Positions 1-6,575 of a DNA stretch of 64,000 bases are shown here, in pieces. Under the pieces are notes generated by a model. It did no database searches, was not told the DNA's origin, and worked only from the letters and a program-made list of their open reading frames with translations. The stretch comes from an uncultured Collinsella sp. GTDB taxonomy: Bacteria > Actinomycetota > Coriobacteriia > Coriobacteriales > Coriobacteriaceae. The stretch covers positions 1-64,000 of the forward strand of contig UQIH01000006.1 in NCBI GenBank assembly GCA_900541145.1, in the 5' to 3' direction. The position numbers and the translations under genes are program-made. Numbering within the stretch: the first letter of the stretch is position 1; the number at the start of each line of letters is the position of its first letter.

Positions 1-48
1 TCTACACACTGCATATCGTCGGCAGCGTCAGATGTGTATAAGAGACAG
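1..48 (+). other. Illumina Nextera adapter left on contig end
   Basis: Bases 16-48 match the Nextera read-1 transposase adapter, ending in the mosaic-end sequence AGATGTGTATAAGAGACAG. Bases 8-15 (ACTGCATA) sit where the 8-base i5 index belongs, and bases 1-7 (TCTACAC) match the end of the P5 segment. This is library-construction DNA assembled onto the contig, so real sequence begins at base 49 and any reading frame starting before that is artificial. Confidence 0.97.
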
Positions 49-65
49 CTCTATACTCTGCTTTT

Positions 66-117
66 AGGCGACCGCCTTGCGCGGTCGCCTCCTGCCCGCG
101 AAGCGGGCCGTTTTTTT
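66..117 (+). terminator. Tandem hairpin terminator before the DGR
   Basis: Two hairpins lie in a row. A perfect 10-bp stem (AGGCGACCGC/GCGGTCGCCT, 66-90) is followed by GCCCGC-GAA-GCGGGC (94-108) and a run of seven T (111-117). The second hairpin with its T tract is a standard intrinsic terminator. It probably ends the transcript of the gene to the left, expected to be the variable target protein, before the Avd gene begins. Confidence 0.75.
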
Positions 118-141
118 CGCCAGTTTCCCCAGGAGGTGCAC

Positions 142-612
142 GTGAGCGGCGTCTACCAGCGCAACCGCGAGGTGTCCGAGTACAAGTTCTTCACACAGGC
201 CATCGCCATCCGCGTGGAGGTCAACAAGCTGATGGCGTCCTCCTCAGTAGTACCCAAGGCCTACAGGCTGCTGAACGCGGTGCCGACCGTGGAGACGGCG
301 CGCAGCATCGTGTACAACGTCAACCGCGCCGACTGCTTCTATCCCAACAGCTCGTTCAACGCGCTGGAGAGGAAACGCTACCTGACGCTGGCCATAGCGG
401 ACTGCGAGCAGCTTATGCTGGACATGCAGTGCCTCATGGATATCGGCCTGCCCGTGAACGCCAACCGCTTCGAGGAGCTGGCGGCCATGGTCGAGGAGGA
501 GATCAGGCTGCTGAAGGGCGCGCGCAAGAACGTGCGCGTCACCGGCAAGAAGTCCACCGAGGAGCGCATAGCCGAGGCCGAGGCCGAGCTAGAGCGCCTG
601 CGTTCGCTATAA
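142..612 (+). CDS. avd: Avd-like four-helix-bundle accessory protein of a DGR
   Basis: The start is GTG 142, behind a perfect AGGAGG (131-136) at 5-nt spacing; the open frame extends upstream only into adapter sequence. The product is about 156 residues, basic and almost entirely helical, with helices around residues 10-35, 40-60, 75-100 and 105-155. The C-terminal helix is charged and coiled-coil-like (KKSTEERIAEAEAELERL). Length and pattern fit accessory variability determinant (Avd) proteins, which form pentameric barrels and bind the reverse transcriptase and template RNA during mutagenic retrohoming. The position, immediately before a template repeat and an RT gene, is the main support. 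The same fold occurs in 23S-rRNA intervening-sequence proteins, so sequence alone would not settle it. Confidence 0.82.
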   Translation: MSGVYQRNREVSEYKFFTQAIAIRVEVNKLMASSSVVPKAYRLLNAVPTVETARSIVYNVNRADCFYPNSSFNALERKRYLTLAIADCEQLMLDMQCLMDIGLPVNANRFEELAAMVEEEIRLLKGARKNVRVTGKKSTEERIAEAEAELERLRSL

Positions 613-619
613 TGGACGG

Positions 620-784
620 CGGTCGCGCCTTGTTTATCGGTACAATTGGTGGCTGCGTTCCGTTGCGTCGGGCTCCGCGTCCAACGTGTGCTACGTCAAC
701 AACAACGGCAATGCCAACTACAACTCGGCGACGAACGTCTGGGTTCGCCCCCGCCCCGGATTCCCTTATTGCCAGACCGAGTAG
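620..784 (+). repeat. DGR template repeat (TR)
   Basis: This untranslated stretch between avd and the RT gene nevertheless reads, from 638 to the TAG at 782-784, as the end of a C-type-lectin-like variable protein: RYNWWLRSVASGSASNV, then CYV, NNNGNANYNSATNV and WVRPRPGF. Adenines sit mostly in AAC, AAT and TAC codons at the positions that would be diversified (N16, Y19, N21-23, N25, N27, Y28, N29, N33), as in known template repeats where A is mutagenised during cDNA synthesis. No ribosome-binding site or long frame supports translation. A TATAAT at 608-613 overlaps the avd stop and could serve a TR transcript. TR boundaries cannot be fixed without the matching variable repeat, which is off the contig. 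Confidence 0.85.
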
Positions 785-967
785 GCCCCAGAGCCGAAAG
801 CAGAGCGCGAAGAGGAAGGGAGGCGCGACCGTCGGGCATGCGCCCGTAAATACACACCCCGCGAGGGTGGCCGGACGCTGCTTGCATGGCGCGGCGCTCC
901 GTGGCTTCGCCGCGTTTCATGGCCATACCTCAAGCGGCTGCCAGAGCCACATTGCAAGCCGCGCGGG
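785..967 (+). ncRNA. Structured spacer RNA between TR and RT
   Basis: The 183 bases after the TR have no convincing ORF but fold well. CACCCCGCG (855-863) pairs with CGCGGGGTG (962-970), GCTTGCA (880-886) with TGCAAGC (953-959), and GCGGCG (891-896) with CGCCGC (908-913), giving a nested multi-stem structure. In studied DGRs the RNA just downstream of TR is required for RT/Avd binding and priming, and this segment is in the right place for that role (inference). The outer stem also covers the candidate RT start codon. Confidence 0.6.
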
Positions 968-2179
968 GTGCCTCCTGTGAACTCCGAGCAAAGGCGGGCG
1001 GCGCGCCGCAAGCGCCGCGAGGAGAAGCGCGCGCAGGCCAAGGCCGAGCGCGTCAAGGCGTGCACGCTTGATACCGTGGCCGACCTCAACAGCCTGTGCA
1101 AGGCTTCAAAGCAGGCCGCGCGGGGCGTCATGTGGAAGTCGTCCACGCAGAGGTACATGAGAAGCTACCTGCGCAACGCTGTCCTGTCCCGCCGCGACCT
1201 TTTGGAGGGGCGCGACATATGCCGGGGCTTCATACGGTTCGACCTGTGGGAGCGAGGAAAGCTGCGCCATATCAGCGCCGTACACTTCCCCGAGCGCGTG
1301 GTGCAGAAGTCCCTGGCACAAAACGCGCTCGTGCCCGCGATCGTGCCCACCCTCATAGCCGCCAACTCCGCGAACATAAAGGGGCGCGGCACCGACTATG
1401 CCCTGAAGCTGCTCAAGCGCCACCTGGCCGACCACTGGAGGCGGCACGGCCGCGAGGGCTACATCCTCCTGGGCGACTTCTCCGACTACTTCGCGCGCAT
1501 AGCGCACCAACCCGTCAAAGACCAGGTGGCCTCCGCGCTGCTAGATCCGCGCGTGGTCGCCTTGGAGCACCGCCTGATAGACGCGCAGGGCGATGTGGGC
1601 CTGGGGCTGGGCAGCGAGCCGAACCAGATATGCGCCGTGGCCCACCCCAACCGCATCGACCACTATGTGACCGAGATGCTGCGCCCCGAGTCTTACGGGC
1701 GCTACATGGACGACTTCTACCTGATACACGAGTCCAAGGACTACTTGCAGGTGTGCCTGCTGCTGATAGAGGGCAAATGCGCCGAGCTGGGCATCGAGCT
1801 GAACCCGCGCAAGACGCGCGTGGTGAAGCTCACGCGCGGGTTCACGTGGCTGAAGAAGCGCATCTTCTACACGGAGACGGGCCGCATAGTCGTGAAGCCG
1901 TGCCGAGACTCCATAACGCGGGAGCGCCGCAAGCTCAAGAAGATGGCCCGCATGGTCGCCGATGGCATCATGACCCCCGAGCAGGTGGAGCAGAGCTACC
2001 AGAGCTGGCGCGGAGGCATGAAGCGGCTGGACGCGCACCGCAGCGTGCGGGCCATGGACGCGCTGTACCGCAGCCTGTTCGGAAATCCCGCGGGGGGGGT
2101 TGCTCAATGCAATCCAAACCTGGAGGCGACACGGATGGGAACATGCCCCTACCCTAGCAACGGAAGGAGCGACCCATGA
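968..2179 (+). CDS. DGR reverse transcriptase
   Basis: This gene encodes an RT of about 403 residues. Residues 246-249 are YMDD, the catalytic motif, in GRYMDDFYLIH. An upstream LLGDFSDYF around residues 165-173 supplies the other catalytic Asp. Residues 214-220 read LGSEPNQ and align with the (I/V/L)GxxxSQ motif that in DGR enzymes replaces the QGxxxSP of group II and retroviral RTs. There is no maturase or RNase H region. The family copies TR RNA with errors at adenines and transfers the cDNA to a variable repeat. GTG 968 is inside a predicted RNA stem; GTG 977, behind GGGGTG, is an alternative. A run of eight G (2092-2099) precedes a poorly conserved-looking C-terminus. The stop overlaps the next gene by ATGA. 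Confidence 0.93.
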   Translation: MPPVNSEQRRAARRKRREEKRAQAKAERVKACTLDTVADLNSLCKASKQAARGVMWKSSTQRYMRSYLRNAVLSRRDLLEGRDICRGFIRFDLWERGKLRHISAVHFPERVVQKSLAQNALVPAIVPTLIAANSANIKGRGTDYALKLLKRHLADHWRRHGREGYILLGDFSDYFARIAHQPVKDQVASALLDPRVVALEHRLIDAQGDVGLGLGSEPNQICAVAHPNRIDHYVTEMLRPESYGRYMDDFYLIHESKDYLQVCLLLIEGKCAELGIELNPRKTRVVKLTRGFTWLKKRIFYTETGRIVVKPCRDSITRERRKLKKMARMVADGIMTPEQVEQSYQSWRGGMKRLDAHRSVRAMDALYRSLFGNPAGGVAQCNPNLEATRMGTCPYPSNGRSDP

Positions 2180-2421
2180 CAGAACAGGAAATCGCCGGGG
2201 AGATCAACGGCTACAAACAGCAGCTTGAGCAGAGCGACTACAAGGTCATGAAGGCGGTGGAGCGCATCTTCTCCGCATCGTCCATCACCGACCTGCTCTC
2301 GGCCATCGCCGCAGCTGCCAAGGAGGTGGCCGAGATCATCTCGCAGCGCCAGACGTGGCGCGACCGCATCAACGAGCTGGAAGCCATGGAGCCCGACCAG
2401 CCGGAAGCGCCGCAGGAGTAG
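2176..2421 (+). CDS. Small phage protein following the DGR
   Basis: This 81-residue protein starts four bases inside the RT stop, behind GGAAGGAG (2161-2168), so it is translationally coupled. Its sequence is acidic and helical (YKQQLEQSDYKVMKAVE early, ERINELEA-like near the end), with no transmembrane segment or signal. Short proteins with a QLEQSDYK-type helix are common between tail-fibre and lysis genes of siphophages, which suggests a tail-associated or assembly role. The exact function is not known to me. A strong terminator follows immediately. Confidence 0.72.
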   Translation: MTEQEIAGEINGYKQQLEQSDYKVMKAVERIFSASSITDLLSAIAAAAKEVAEIISQRQTWRDRINELEAMEPDQPEAPQE

Positions 2422-2423
2422 CG

Positions 2424-2450
2424 AGCGCCCCTTCGGGGGCGCTTTTCTTT
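2424..2450 (+). terminator. Intrinsic terminator after the DGR operon
   Basis: AGCGCCCC-TTC-GGGGGCGCT is followed by TTTTCTTTT, a compact GC-rich tetraloop-like hairpin with a U tract. It separates the DGR genes from the lysis genes. Confidence 0.85.
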
Positions 2451-2507
2451 TGCCCGGCGACACCTCGCGGACAATCGCGGCAGCGATTCGAGGAGGTGAG
2501 AAAACGA

Positions 2508-2921
2508 ATGACCGACGTGCTGGAAATCTTCGCGCCGTACGGCCCCGGGTCGCTTTTCGGCGCGCTGCTCGTCCTAGTGGTCCTGTACTTCGGCAAGCAG
2601 TTCCTCGAAGAGTTCAAGGCCCAGAACGAGCGCAAGGCGAACATCGACCTCAAGCGCGAAGAACGAAAGCAGGACGAGGTGGACGAGCGGGCGCAGCGCG
2701 ACCGCGAGCACAGCCAGATGGAGGGCCGCATCGCCGCGCAGATGGAGCGCAGCAACGCGCTGATGGAGGCTATGAAGGCGCTCATGGAGTCCGTCGTGAC
2801 CTCCAACGAGGTGCTGCACGCCGATCTGGCGAACAGCCAGGCGCGCAGCCAGGGCATGGCGGCGAAGGTCGACCACATCGCCGACCGCGTTGACCTGCTC
2901 TACAAGGAATCGGCTCGATAG
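2508..2921 (+). CDS. Membrane-anchored coiled-coil phage protein, lysis cassette
   Basis: ATG 2508 has AGGAGGTG (2491-2498) upstream; the frame is open further 5' but without a ribosome-binding site. The product is 137 residues. It has one hydrophobic segment at about residues 13-28 (GSLFGALLVLVVLYFG), then a long charged helix with heptads (residues 30-135; KREERKQDEVDERAQRD is typical). This single-span anchor plus coiled coil resembles auxiliary holin or holin-partner proteins of phage lysis cassettes. Its place directly before a two-span holin and an endolysin supports a lysis role, but no family is recognised with confidence. Confidence 0.75.
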   Translation: MTDVLEIFAPYGPGSLFGALLVLVVLYFGKQFLEEFKAQNERKANIDLKREERKQDEVDERAQRDREHSQMEGRIAAQMERSNALMEAMKALMESVVTSNEVLHADLANSQARSQGMAAKVDHIADRVDLLYKESAR

Positions 2922-2934
2922 AAAGGAATCCGAA

Positions 2935-3240
2935 ATGACAGAAATGCAAGCAATCGCAGCCATCGTGCTGTCTTTCGCCGTGCCGTTCGCGGTGCAGCTG
3001 ATCAAGACCGAGGCCATGACCGGCAAGGCCGCGCGCATCCTGGCGCTGGGCTGCTCGCTCCTGGCGGGCGTCGTGACCGGCTTCGTGGGCGGCGTGCCCG
3101 CAGACCCGGGCGCATGGGTCACGTGCGCCTTCGCCGTGGTAGGCGGCGTGCAGGCGGCCTACACGCTGTTCAAGTCGGTGGGCATCACATCCAAGTGGCT
3201 CGACGCCCTGTTGGGCGTGACCGTAGGCGGGAAGGAGTAG
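2935..3240 (+). CDS. Phage holin
   Basis: ATG 2935 follows GAAAGGAATCC, and an earlier in-frame ATG lies inside the previous gene and is rejected. The 101-residue product has three hydrophobic stretches: about residues 4-20 (AIAAIVLSFAVPFAVQL), 34-53 (ILALGCSLLAGVVTGFVGG) and 58-80 (AWVTCAFAVVGGVQAAYTLF). A short polar tail follows. Size, topology and position (4 bp before the endolysin gene) fit a holin that permeabilises the membrane so the endolysin can reach the wall. Confidence 0.82.
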   Translation: MTEMQAIAAIVLSFAVPFAVQLIKTEAMTGKAARILALGCSLLAGVVTGFVGGVPADPGAWVTCAFAVVGGVQAAYTLFKSVGITSKWLDALLGVTVGGKE

Positions 3241-3243
3241 GCA

Positions 3244-4056
3244 ATGGCTAAACTGTTCATCATCTGCGGCCACGGCGCTGGCGACCCCGGCTGCTGCGCA
3301 GGCGGCTGCACCGAGGCCGAGCGCGTTCGCGCCCTGGGCCAGCGAATCAAGGAACTGGGCGGTTCCGAGGTCGAGCTGGGCGATACGTCCCGCAACTGGT
3401 ACGCCGACGGCGGGCTTAACCGCCTGAGCACCGACGCGCCAGTGGTGGAGCTGCACATGGACGCCAGCGGCATCGCCACGGCCCACGGCGCGCACGTCAT
3501 CATCAAGGAGGGCTTTGAGCCTGACGAGTACGACAATGCGCTGGCCGACAAGCTGGCGGCGTTCATGCCCGGGCGCTCCGAGAAGCTGGTGCGCCGTTCC
3601 GACCTCGCGAACCCGAACCGAGCCGCCGCGCGCGGCATCAACTACCGCCTGTGCGAGAACGGCTTCATCGACAACGACGGCGACCGCGAGAAGTTCAACG
3701 GCAACCTGGACGAGCTGGCGCGCATCTACCTGGAATGCTTCGGCATCACTGCTGGAAGCGCCCCCGCAGCCGTCCCGCAGCCGCAGCCTGCGCAGCAGGA
3801 AACGACCGAGAACTTCGGCGGCACCTACCGCTGCACTGTGGACTACCTGCGCGTGCGCGACGCCCCCGGCCTGGGCGGCACCGAGGTGGCGCACTATTCC
3901 AGCGGCGAGACCGTGACGCTGGATAACTGGTACAAGATCGCCGACGGCTACGTGTGGGGCCGATACACGGGCTACAGCGGCGCAACGCGCTACATCGCCG
4001 TGGGCAAGGCCACGGGCAAGCCAGAGGCCGACGACTATCTGGTGAAGGTGGGATAG
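3244..4056 (+). CDS. Phage endolysin, N-acetylmuramoyl-L-alanine amidase with SH3-like domain
   Basis: This 270-residue protein has two parts. Residues 1-165 form an Amidase_3 zinc domain: ICGHGAGDPG supplies the first His, EAERVRAL the first Glu, VELHMDAS the second His and CENGFIDN the catalytic Glu. After a Pro/Gln-rich linker (about 170-190, AAVPQPQPAQQE), residues 195-262 form a bacterial SH3-type wall-binding domain (TVDYLRVRDAPG, WYKIADGYVWGRYTGY). There is no signal peptide, so export depends on the holin just upstream. The enzyme cleaves the amide bond between MurNAc and the stem peptide. Confidence 0.92.
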   Translation: MAKLFIICGHGAGDPGCCAGGCTEAERVRALGQRIKELGGSEVELGDTSRNWYADGGLNRLSTDAPVVELHMDASGIATAHGAHVIIKEGFEPDEYDNALADKLAAFMPGRSEKLVRRSDLANPNRAAARGINYRLCENGFIDNDGDREKFNGNLDELARIYLECFGITAGSAPAAVPQPQPAQQETTENFGGTYRCTVDYLRVRDAPGLGGTEVAHYSSGETVTLDNWYKIADGYVWGRYTGYSGATRYIAVGKATGKPEADDYLVKVG

Positions 4057-4059
4057 GCC

Positions 4060-4371
4060 ATGCCGTACCCGAGCCCCGCAGACGAGGAGCGCAACGGCGG
4101 GTGCGGCCCCATCCTCGCGGCGGTCGTCCTGCTGTTCATCGTCCTGGCCGCCGCCAGCTGCGCGTCGCAGGCCATGGGAGCGCAAGACGTGACCGTGAGG
4201 CAAGCCCGCACGGACGGCCCCATATACGACCTGCCCGAGGGCATCGGCCAGGAAATCGTGTGCGACGAGCACAACCGCGAGTACCTGCTGCTTACCACCG
4301 AGCAGGGCGGCGTGTTCCTCATGCCGTACATGGACGAGGACGGCGAGCAGGAGATCATGCCGCAGGCCTAG
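4060..4371 (+). CDS. Small phage lipoprotein or membrane protein, DUF6440-like
   Basis: The 103-residue product begins three bases after the endolysin stop. Residues 18-36 are hydrophobic and end in LAAASC, a plausible lipobox with Cys at about 34, so it may be a lipoprotein or a single-span membrane protein. The C-terminal part (EIVCDEHNREYLLLTTEQGGVFLMPYMDEDG, read as separate strands) resembles small domains annotated DUF6440 in phages; that assignment is from memory. As the last prophage gene before ssrA it could be a lysogenic-conversion or superinfection-exclusion protein (inference). Confidence 0.68.
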   Translation: MPYPSPADEERNGGCGPILAAVVLLFIVLAAASCASQAMGAQDVTVRQARTDGPIYDLPEGIGQEIVCDEHNREYLLLTTEQGGVFLMPYMDEDGEQEIMPQA

Positions 4372-4376
4372 AACGC

Positions 4377-4408
4377 AAAGAAGCCGCCCCGTATGGAGCG
4401 GCTTCTTT
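4377..4408. terminator. Bidirectional terminator at prophage right end
   Basis: AAAGAAGCCGC pairs perfectly with GCGGCTTCTTT around a 10-nt loop. The A-rich 5' side and T-rich 3' side make it work on both strands, insulating the lysis operon from ssrA. Confidence 0.85.
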
Positions 4409-4476
4409 CTATCTGACGAGCAATACGAACGCCCGCCTAACGACGAACACGCGTATGTGTTCGCCTACTGAACAGT

Positions 4477-4520
4477 TGGTGGAGGCGCGGAGAATCGAAC
4501 TCCGGTCCACGAAAGCCCCC
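4477..4520. other. Probable prophage attachment site (att) in ssrA 3' end
   Basis: The T-arm/acceptor segment of ssrA is a common target of tyrosine integrases. Phage genes end at a terminator only about 70 bp from the tmRNA 3' end, and nothing chromosomal lies between. The second att copy and the integrase gene would be at the other prophage end, off the contig, so the core cannot be delimited here. Confidence 0.55.
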
Positions 4521-4840
4521 TGATTGGCATCTCCAAGCTCAGTCGCTGGTTTAGTCTCGGACGCTTTGCGCGCAGCGACACGCTCGCGGCGTCCTAACCG
4601 GTTCGGTCTTAGCCCGCGCCATACCGATTACGTGCGCGGGAGCATTCCCCTAACATGACGTCGCGCCGGTGTCGGGGAAATCACCGGGTTGACGCGCCGC
4701 TATAAACTAAGCAGCGAGAGCCATAGGCTCAAAAGAAGAGTTGTTGTCAATTCAATTTGACGGTACCCCTGTTTAACGAGGCGAGGAGACCTCGGCTTGC
4801 TTCCTCTCTCAGAGCTATCGTGTCGAAACCAGTCGCCCCC
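4477..4840 (-). ncRNA. ssrA: tmRNA
   Basis: Read on the minus strand, the RNA begins GGGGGCGACTGGTTTCGAC and ends GTTCGATTCTCCGC ... CCTCCACCA, the tRNA-like acceptor and T-arm of tmRNA with an encoded CCA (4479-4477). The tag frame ends ...DNNSSFEPMALAA and stops at TAG (4709-4707), giving the usual hydrophobic, protease-directing LAA end. The resume codon cannot be fixed by eye; GAC at 4748-4746 is the most likely. tmRNA with SmpB rescues stalled ribosomes. The 3' end adjoins prophage DNA, so this gene is the probable integration site, regenerated by the phage. Confidence 0.96.
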
Positions 4841-5077
4841 GAATGTCGGGAAAGTCTGGATGGCACTGGGCACGAGCACCCAACACCCGTCGACTTTTCA
4901 AGGAACATGCGGGGCGAGCCCCGCTTGTGGAGTGTTATCTTACCACGTTCCGAAAGCGGACAGCTGTTCTATGCACGAGCTGTGAAGACCCCAATTTGTG
5001 CCACACTTCGCACTTTTGCTACCGAACACGTCACGTATATTTTCGCCAAGCAAAATTGAACCGTCGAAAGGACCGTT

Positions 5078-5512
5078 TTGGATACCAAGCAGCAACTCGT
5101 CAATGCCCTCGCAGGCCTGGGCTCAACCATTACCGAAGCTATGGATGTCATCGAAGGCTTTGTCCCCTGCGGACATCCCGCCCTCACGGTATCGAACGCA
5201 CTCGTCGCGCTGGACGCTGACGATGATGCAGCTCTCGCCCAGCAGCTTGAGACCGTCGAGGGCTTTATCGACCACGTGAGTGAGAACCGCGGCGTGGCCG
5301 CCTACCACGGCATCGAGGTCGAGCTCACGGGTCCCAAAGCCGATCTGTTCGCAGCAATCCGCGAGGTAGGCGCCCTTATGCAGACCGCAGGCGTCAAAAA
5401 CACCCAGGTCAACGAGTGGGTCTACCGCAGCCTGGCAGCACTAAACGATTTCGACGAAAAGGCTGCCGAAAAACTCGCAGAAAGTCCCGCCATTAAGGCC
5501 GAGCTTTTGTAA
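5078..5512 (+). CDS. Uncharacterised small acidic helical protein
   Basis: The start is TTG 5078, seven bases after GAAAGGA. The 144-residue protein is acidic, Ala-rich and helical, with no signal peptide or membrane segment. I recognise no family. The regular pattern (LVNALAGLGSTITEAMDVIEGFV, then VALDADDDAALAQQLETVEGF, each read as helix) suggests a small helical bundle. It stands alone between ssrA and a toxin-antitoxin pair and is followed by a strong hairpin at 5522-5558. Confidence 0.7.
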   Translation: MDTKQQLVNALAGLGSTITEAMDVIEGFVPCGHPALTVSNALVALDADDDAALAQQLETVEGFIDHVSENRGVAAYHGIEVELTGPKADLFAAIREVGALMQTAGVKNTQVNEWVYRSLAALNDFDEKAAEKLAESPAIKAELL

Positions 5513-5521
5513 ATAGCAGAC

Positions 5522-5558
5522 GCGGGCCCCTTGGCGCATCGTCGTCCAAGAGGCCCGC
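5522..5558. terminator. Hairpin terminator between convergent genes
   Basis: GCGGGCCCCTTGG pairs with CCAAGAGGCCCGC (one mismatch) around an 11-nt loop. It lies between the convergent ends of the 5078-5512 gene and the PIN-domain gene; there is no long T run. Confidence 0.6.
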
Positions 5559-5570
5559 AAACAGTTCGCG

Positions 5571-6086
5571 TCAACCGATAGCCGCGCCACCGCGTTCGGC
5601 CAAAGCAAGAATCGGCATCATTTGGCGCGGAGTCTTTGCTGCAAGATCGGCATGTTCGAGCAGCTTGCGATCGTTGGTCACCAAGTAATCGACCTGCGCG
5701 CGCTTGCACGCGGCGAGCACCAAGTTGTCCTCGTAATCGCGATGAAGCGCTAAGTATTTGTCGGCCAGCCAAAGGTCCGACGCATCTGCACCCACGGCCG
5801 TGGCGTTTTCGGTCATGTTCCGAACAAACGCCAGCGCCGCATCGCCAATCGCGCGGGCAGAAGCCTCGTCGAGCGCTCCCCCGCTGGCAAGAACGCTACG
5901 CTTCAGTTCGTGTTGGACAACGTACAGCACATCCTTGGCGATATGCACCGGAAAGAACAGCAACGCCCCCGTCTCCGTCGCCTGCCCAATAAACGCACGC
6001 GCGGCAAGCGACTCGGCATGGTCGACGCAAAACGAATCAACCCATACGTTGGCGTCCACCATGATCTTGAGAGGCGCCCCACTCAC
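5571..6086 (-). CDS. PIN-domain ribonuclease toxin (VapC-like)
   Basis: The 171-residue product carries the PIN pattern: an N-terminal Asp in KIMVDANVWVDSF (about residues 8-20), a middle acidic site, and the late pair DYEDNLVLAACKRAQVDYLVTND (Asp at about 137-140 and 155). These acidic residues bind Mg2+ for endoribonuclease activity. It overlaps the upstream gene by ATGA, the usual arrangement for a toxin following its antitoxin. The RNA target is not inferable. Confidence 0.85.
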   Translation of the reverse strand: MSGAPLKIMVDANVWVDSFCVDHAESLAARAFIGQATETGALLFFPVHIAKDVLYVVQHELKRSVLASGGALDEASARAIGDAALAFVRNMTENATAVGADASDLWLADKYLALHRDYEDNLVLAACKRAQVDYLVTNDRKLLEHADLAAKTPRQMMPILALAERGGAAIG

Positions 6087-6418
6087 TGGATCATCCCCTT
6101 TTGGCGATAACGCTCATCCATGGCGTCGGAATAGATTGTGTCCCAACCGCGATCATCGGATGCAGGCGACGCATCGATACCCAAGTCCGCGTAAAGCTGA
6201 TCAGCCGCCGCCCAGGATGCGGCAAACGGAGAATCCAGTGCGGCACCCCGTTGCCGGTCGTTAACGGCCTCAAGGATTTCCTCACACGAACCGCCGCCCT
6301 GCGCAACCTTGGCCACGACTTTTTTAATAAGGTCGGGCAGCGTTCCACCCGATAGTCGCAGCGCCTCCTCGGCACGCTCTTTAACCGAGCGATCCACGCG
6401 AACATTCACCTGCGCCAT
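6083..6418 (-). CDS. RelB/DinJ-type ribbon-helix-helix antitoxin
   Basis: I place the start at ATG 6418 (MAQVNVRVDRSVKERAEEAL), because the upstream part of the open frame runs through GCTAGC repeats that look like operator. Residues 1-50 have the RelB/DinJ pattern: a short strand for DNA binding, then two helices (VKERAEEALRLSG and LPDLIKKVVAKVAQ). The C-terminal half is unstructured and acidic, as expected for toxin neutralisation. It is translationally coupled to the PIN toxin and probably represses the operon together with it. Confidence 0.83.
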   Translation of the reverse strand: MAQVNVRVDRSVKERAEEALRLSGGTLPDLIKKVVAKVAQGGGSCEEILEAVNDRQRGAALDSPFAASWAAADQLYADLGIDASPASDDRGWDTIYSDAMDERYRQKGMIQ

Positions 6419-6458
6419 GCTGCCAACGGTAGCCACCTCAACCTCACCTTCAGCGTTT

Positions 6459-6495
6459 GCTAGCAGTGCTAGCACGAGCATATATCCGAGCTAGC
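6459..6495 (-). promoter_or_regulatory. GCTAGC repeat operator of the PIN toxin-antitoxin operon
   Basis: Three copies of GCTAGC (6459-6464, 6468-6473, 6490-6495) lie 41-77 bp upstream of the antitoxin start. The first two form TGCTAGCA-G-TGCTAGCA, two adjacent palindromes nine bases apart. This is the kind of symmetric site bound by ribbon-helix-helix antitoxins for autoregulation. Confidence 0.55.
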
Positions 6496-6575
6496 CTCTC
6501 GTCAAACAAAAGAAGGCCTGAACCCTGGCGGCTGCGGTGCCACCCGAATGCAGGCCATATACTCAATCGAAAACG

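Noticed and set aside
2782..4272. 496-codon open frame on the minus strand across the phage lysis genes
   Set aside because: The plus-strand holin, endolysin and partner genes have ribosome-binding sites, tight spacing and known motifs; the antisense frame has none.
620..4371. Search for a variable repeat matching the template repeat within the window
   Set aside because: No second copy of the NWWLRS-type sequence or its DNA was seen elsewhere in the window; the target is presumed off the contig.
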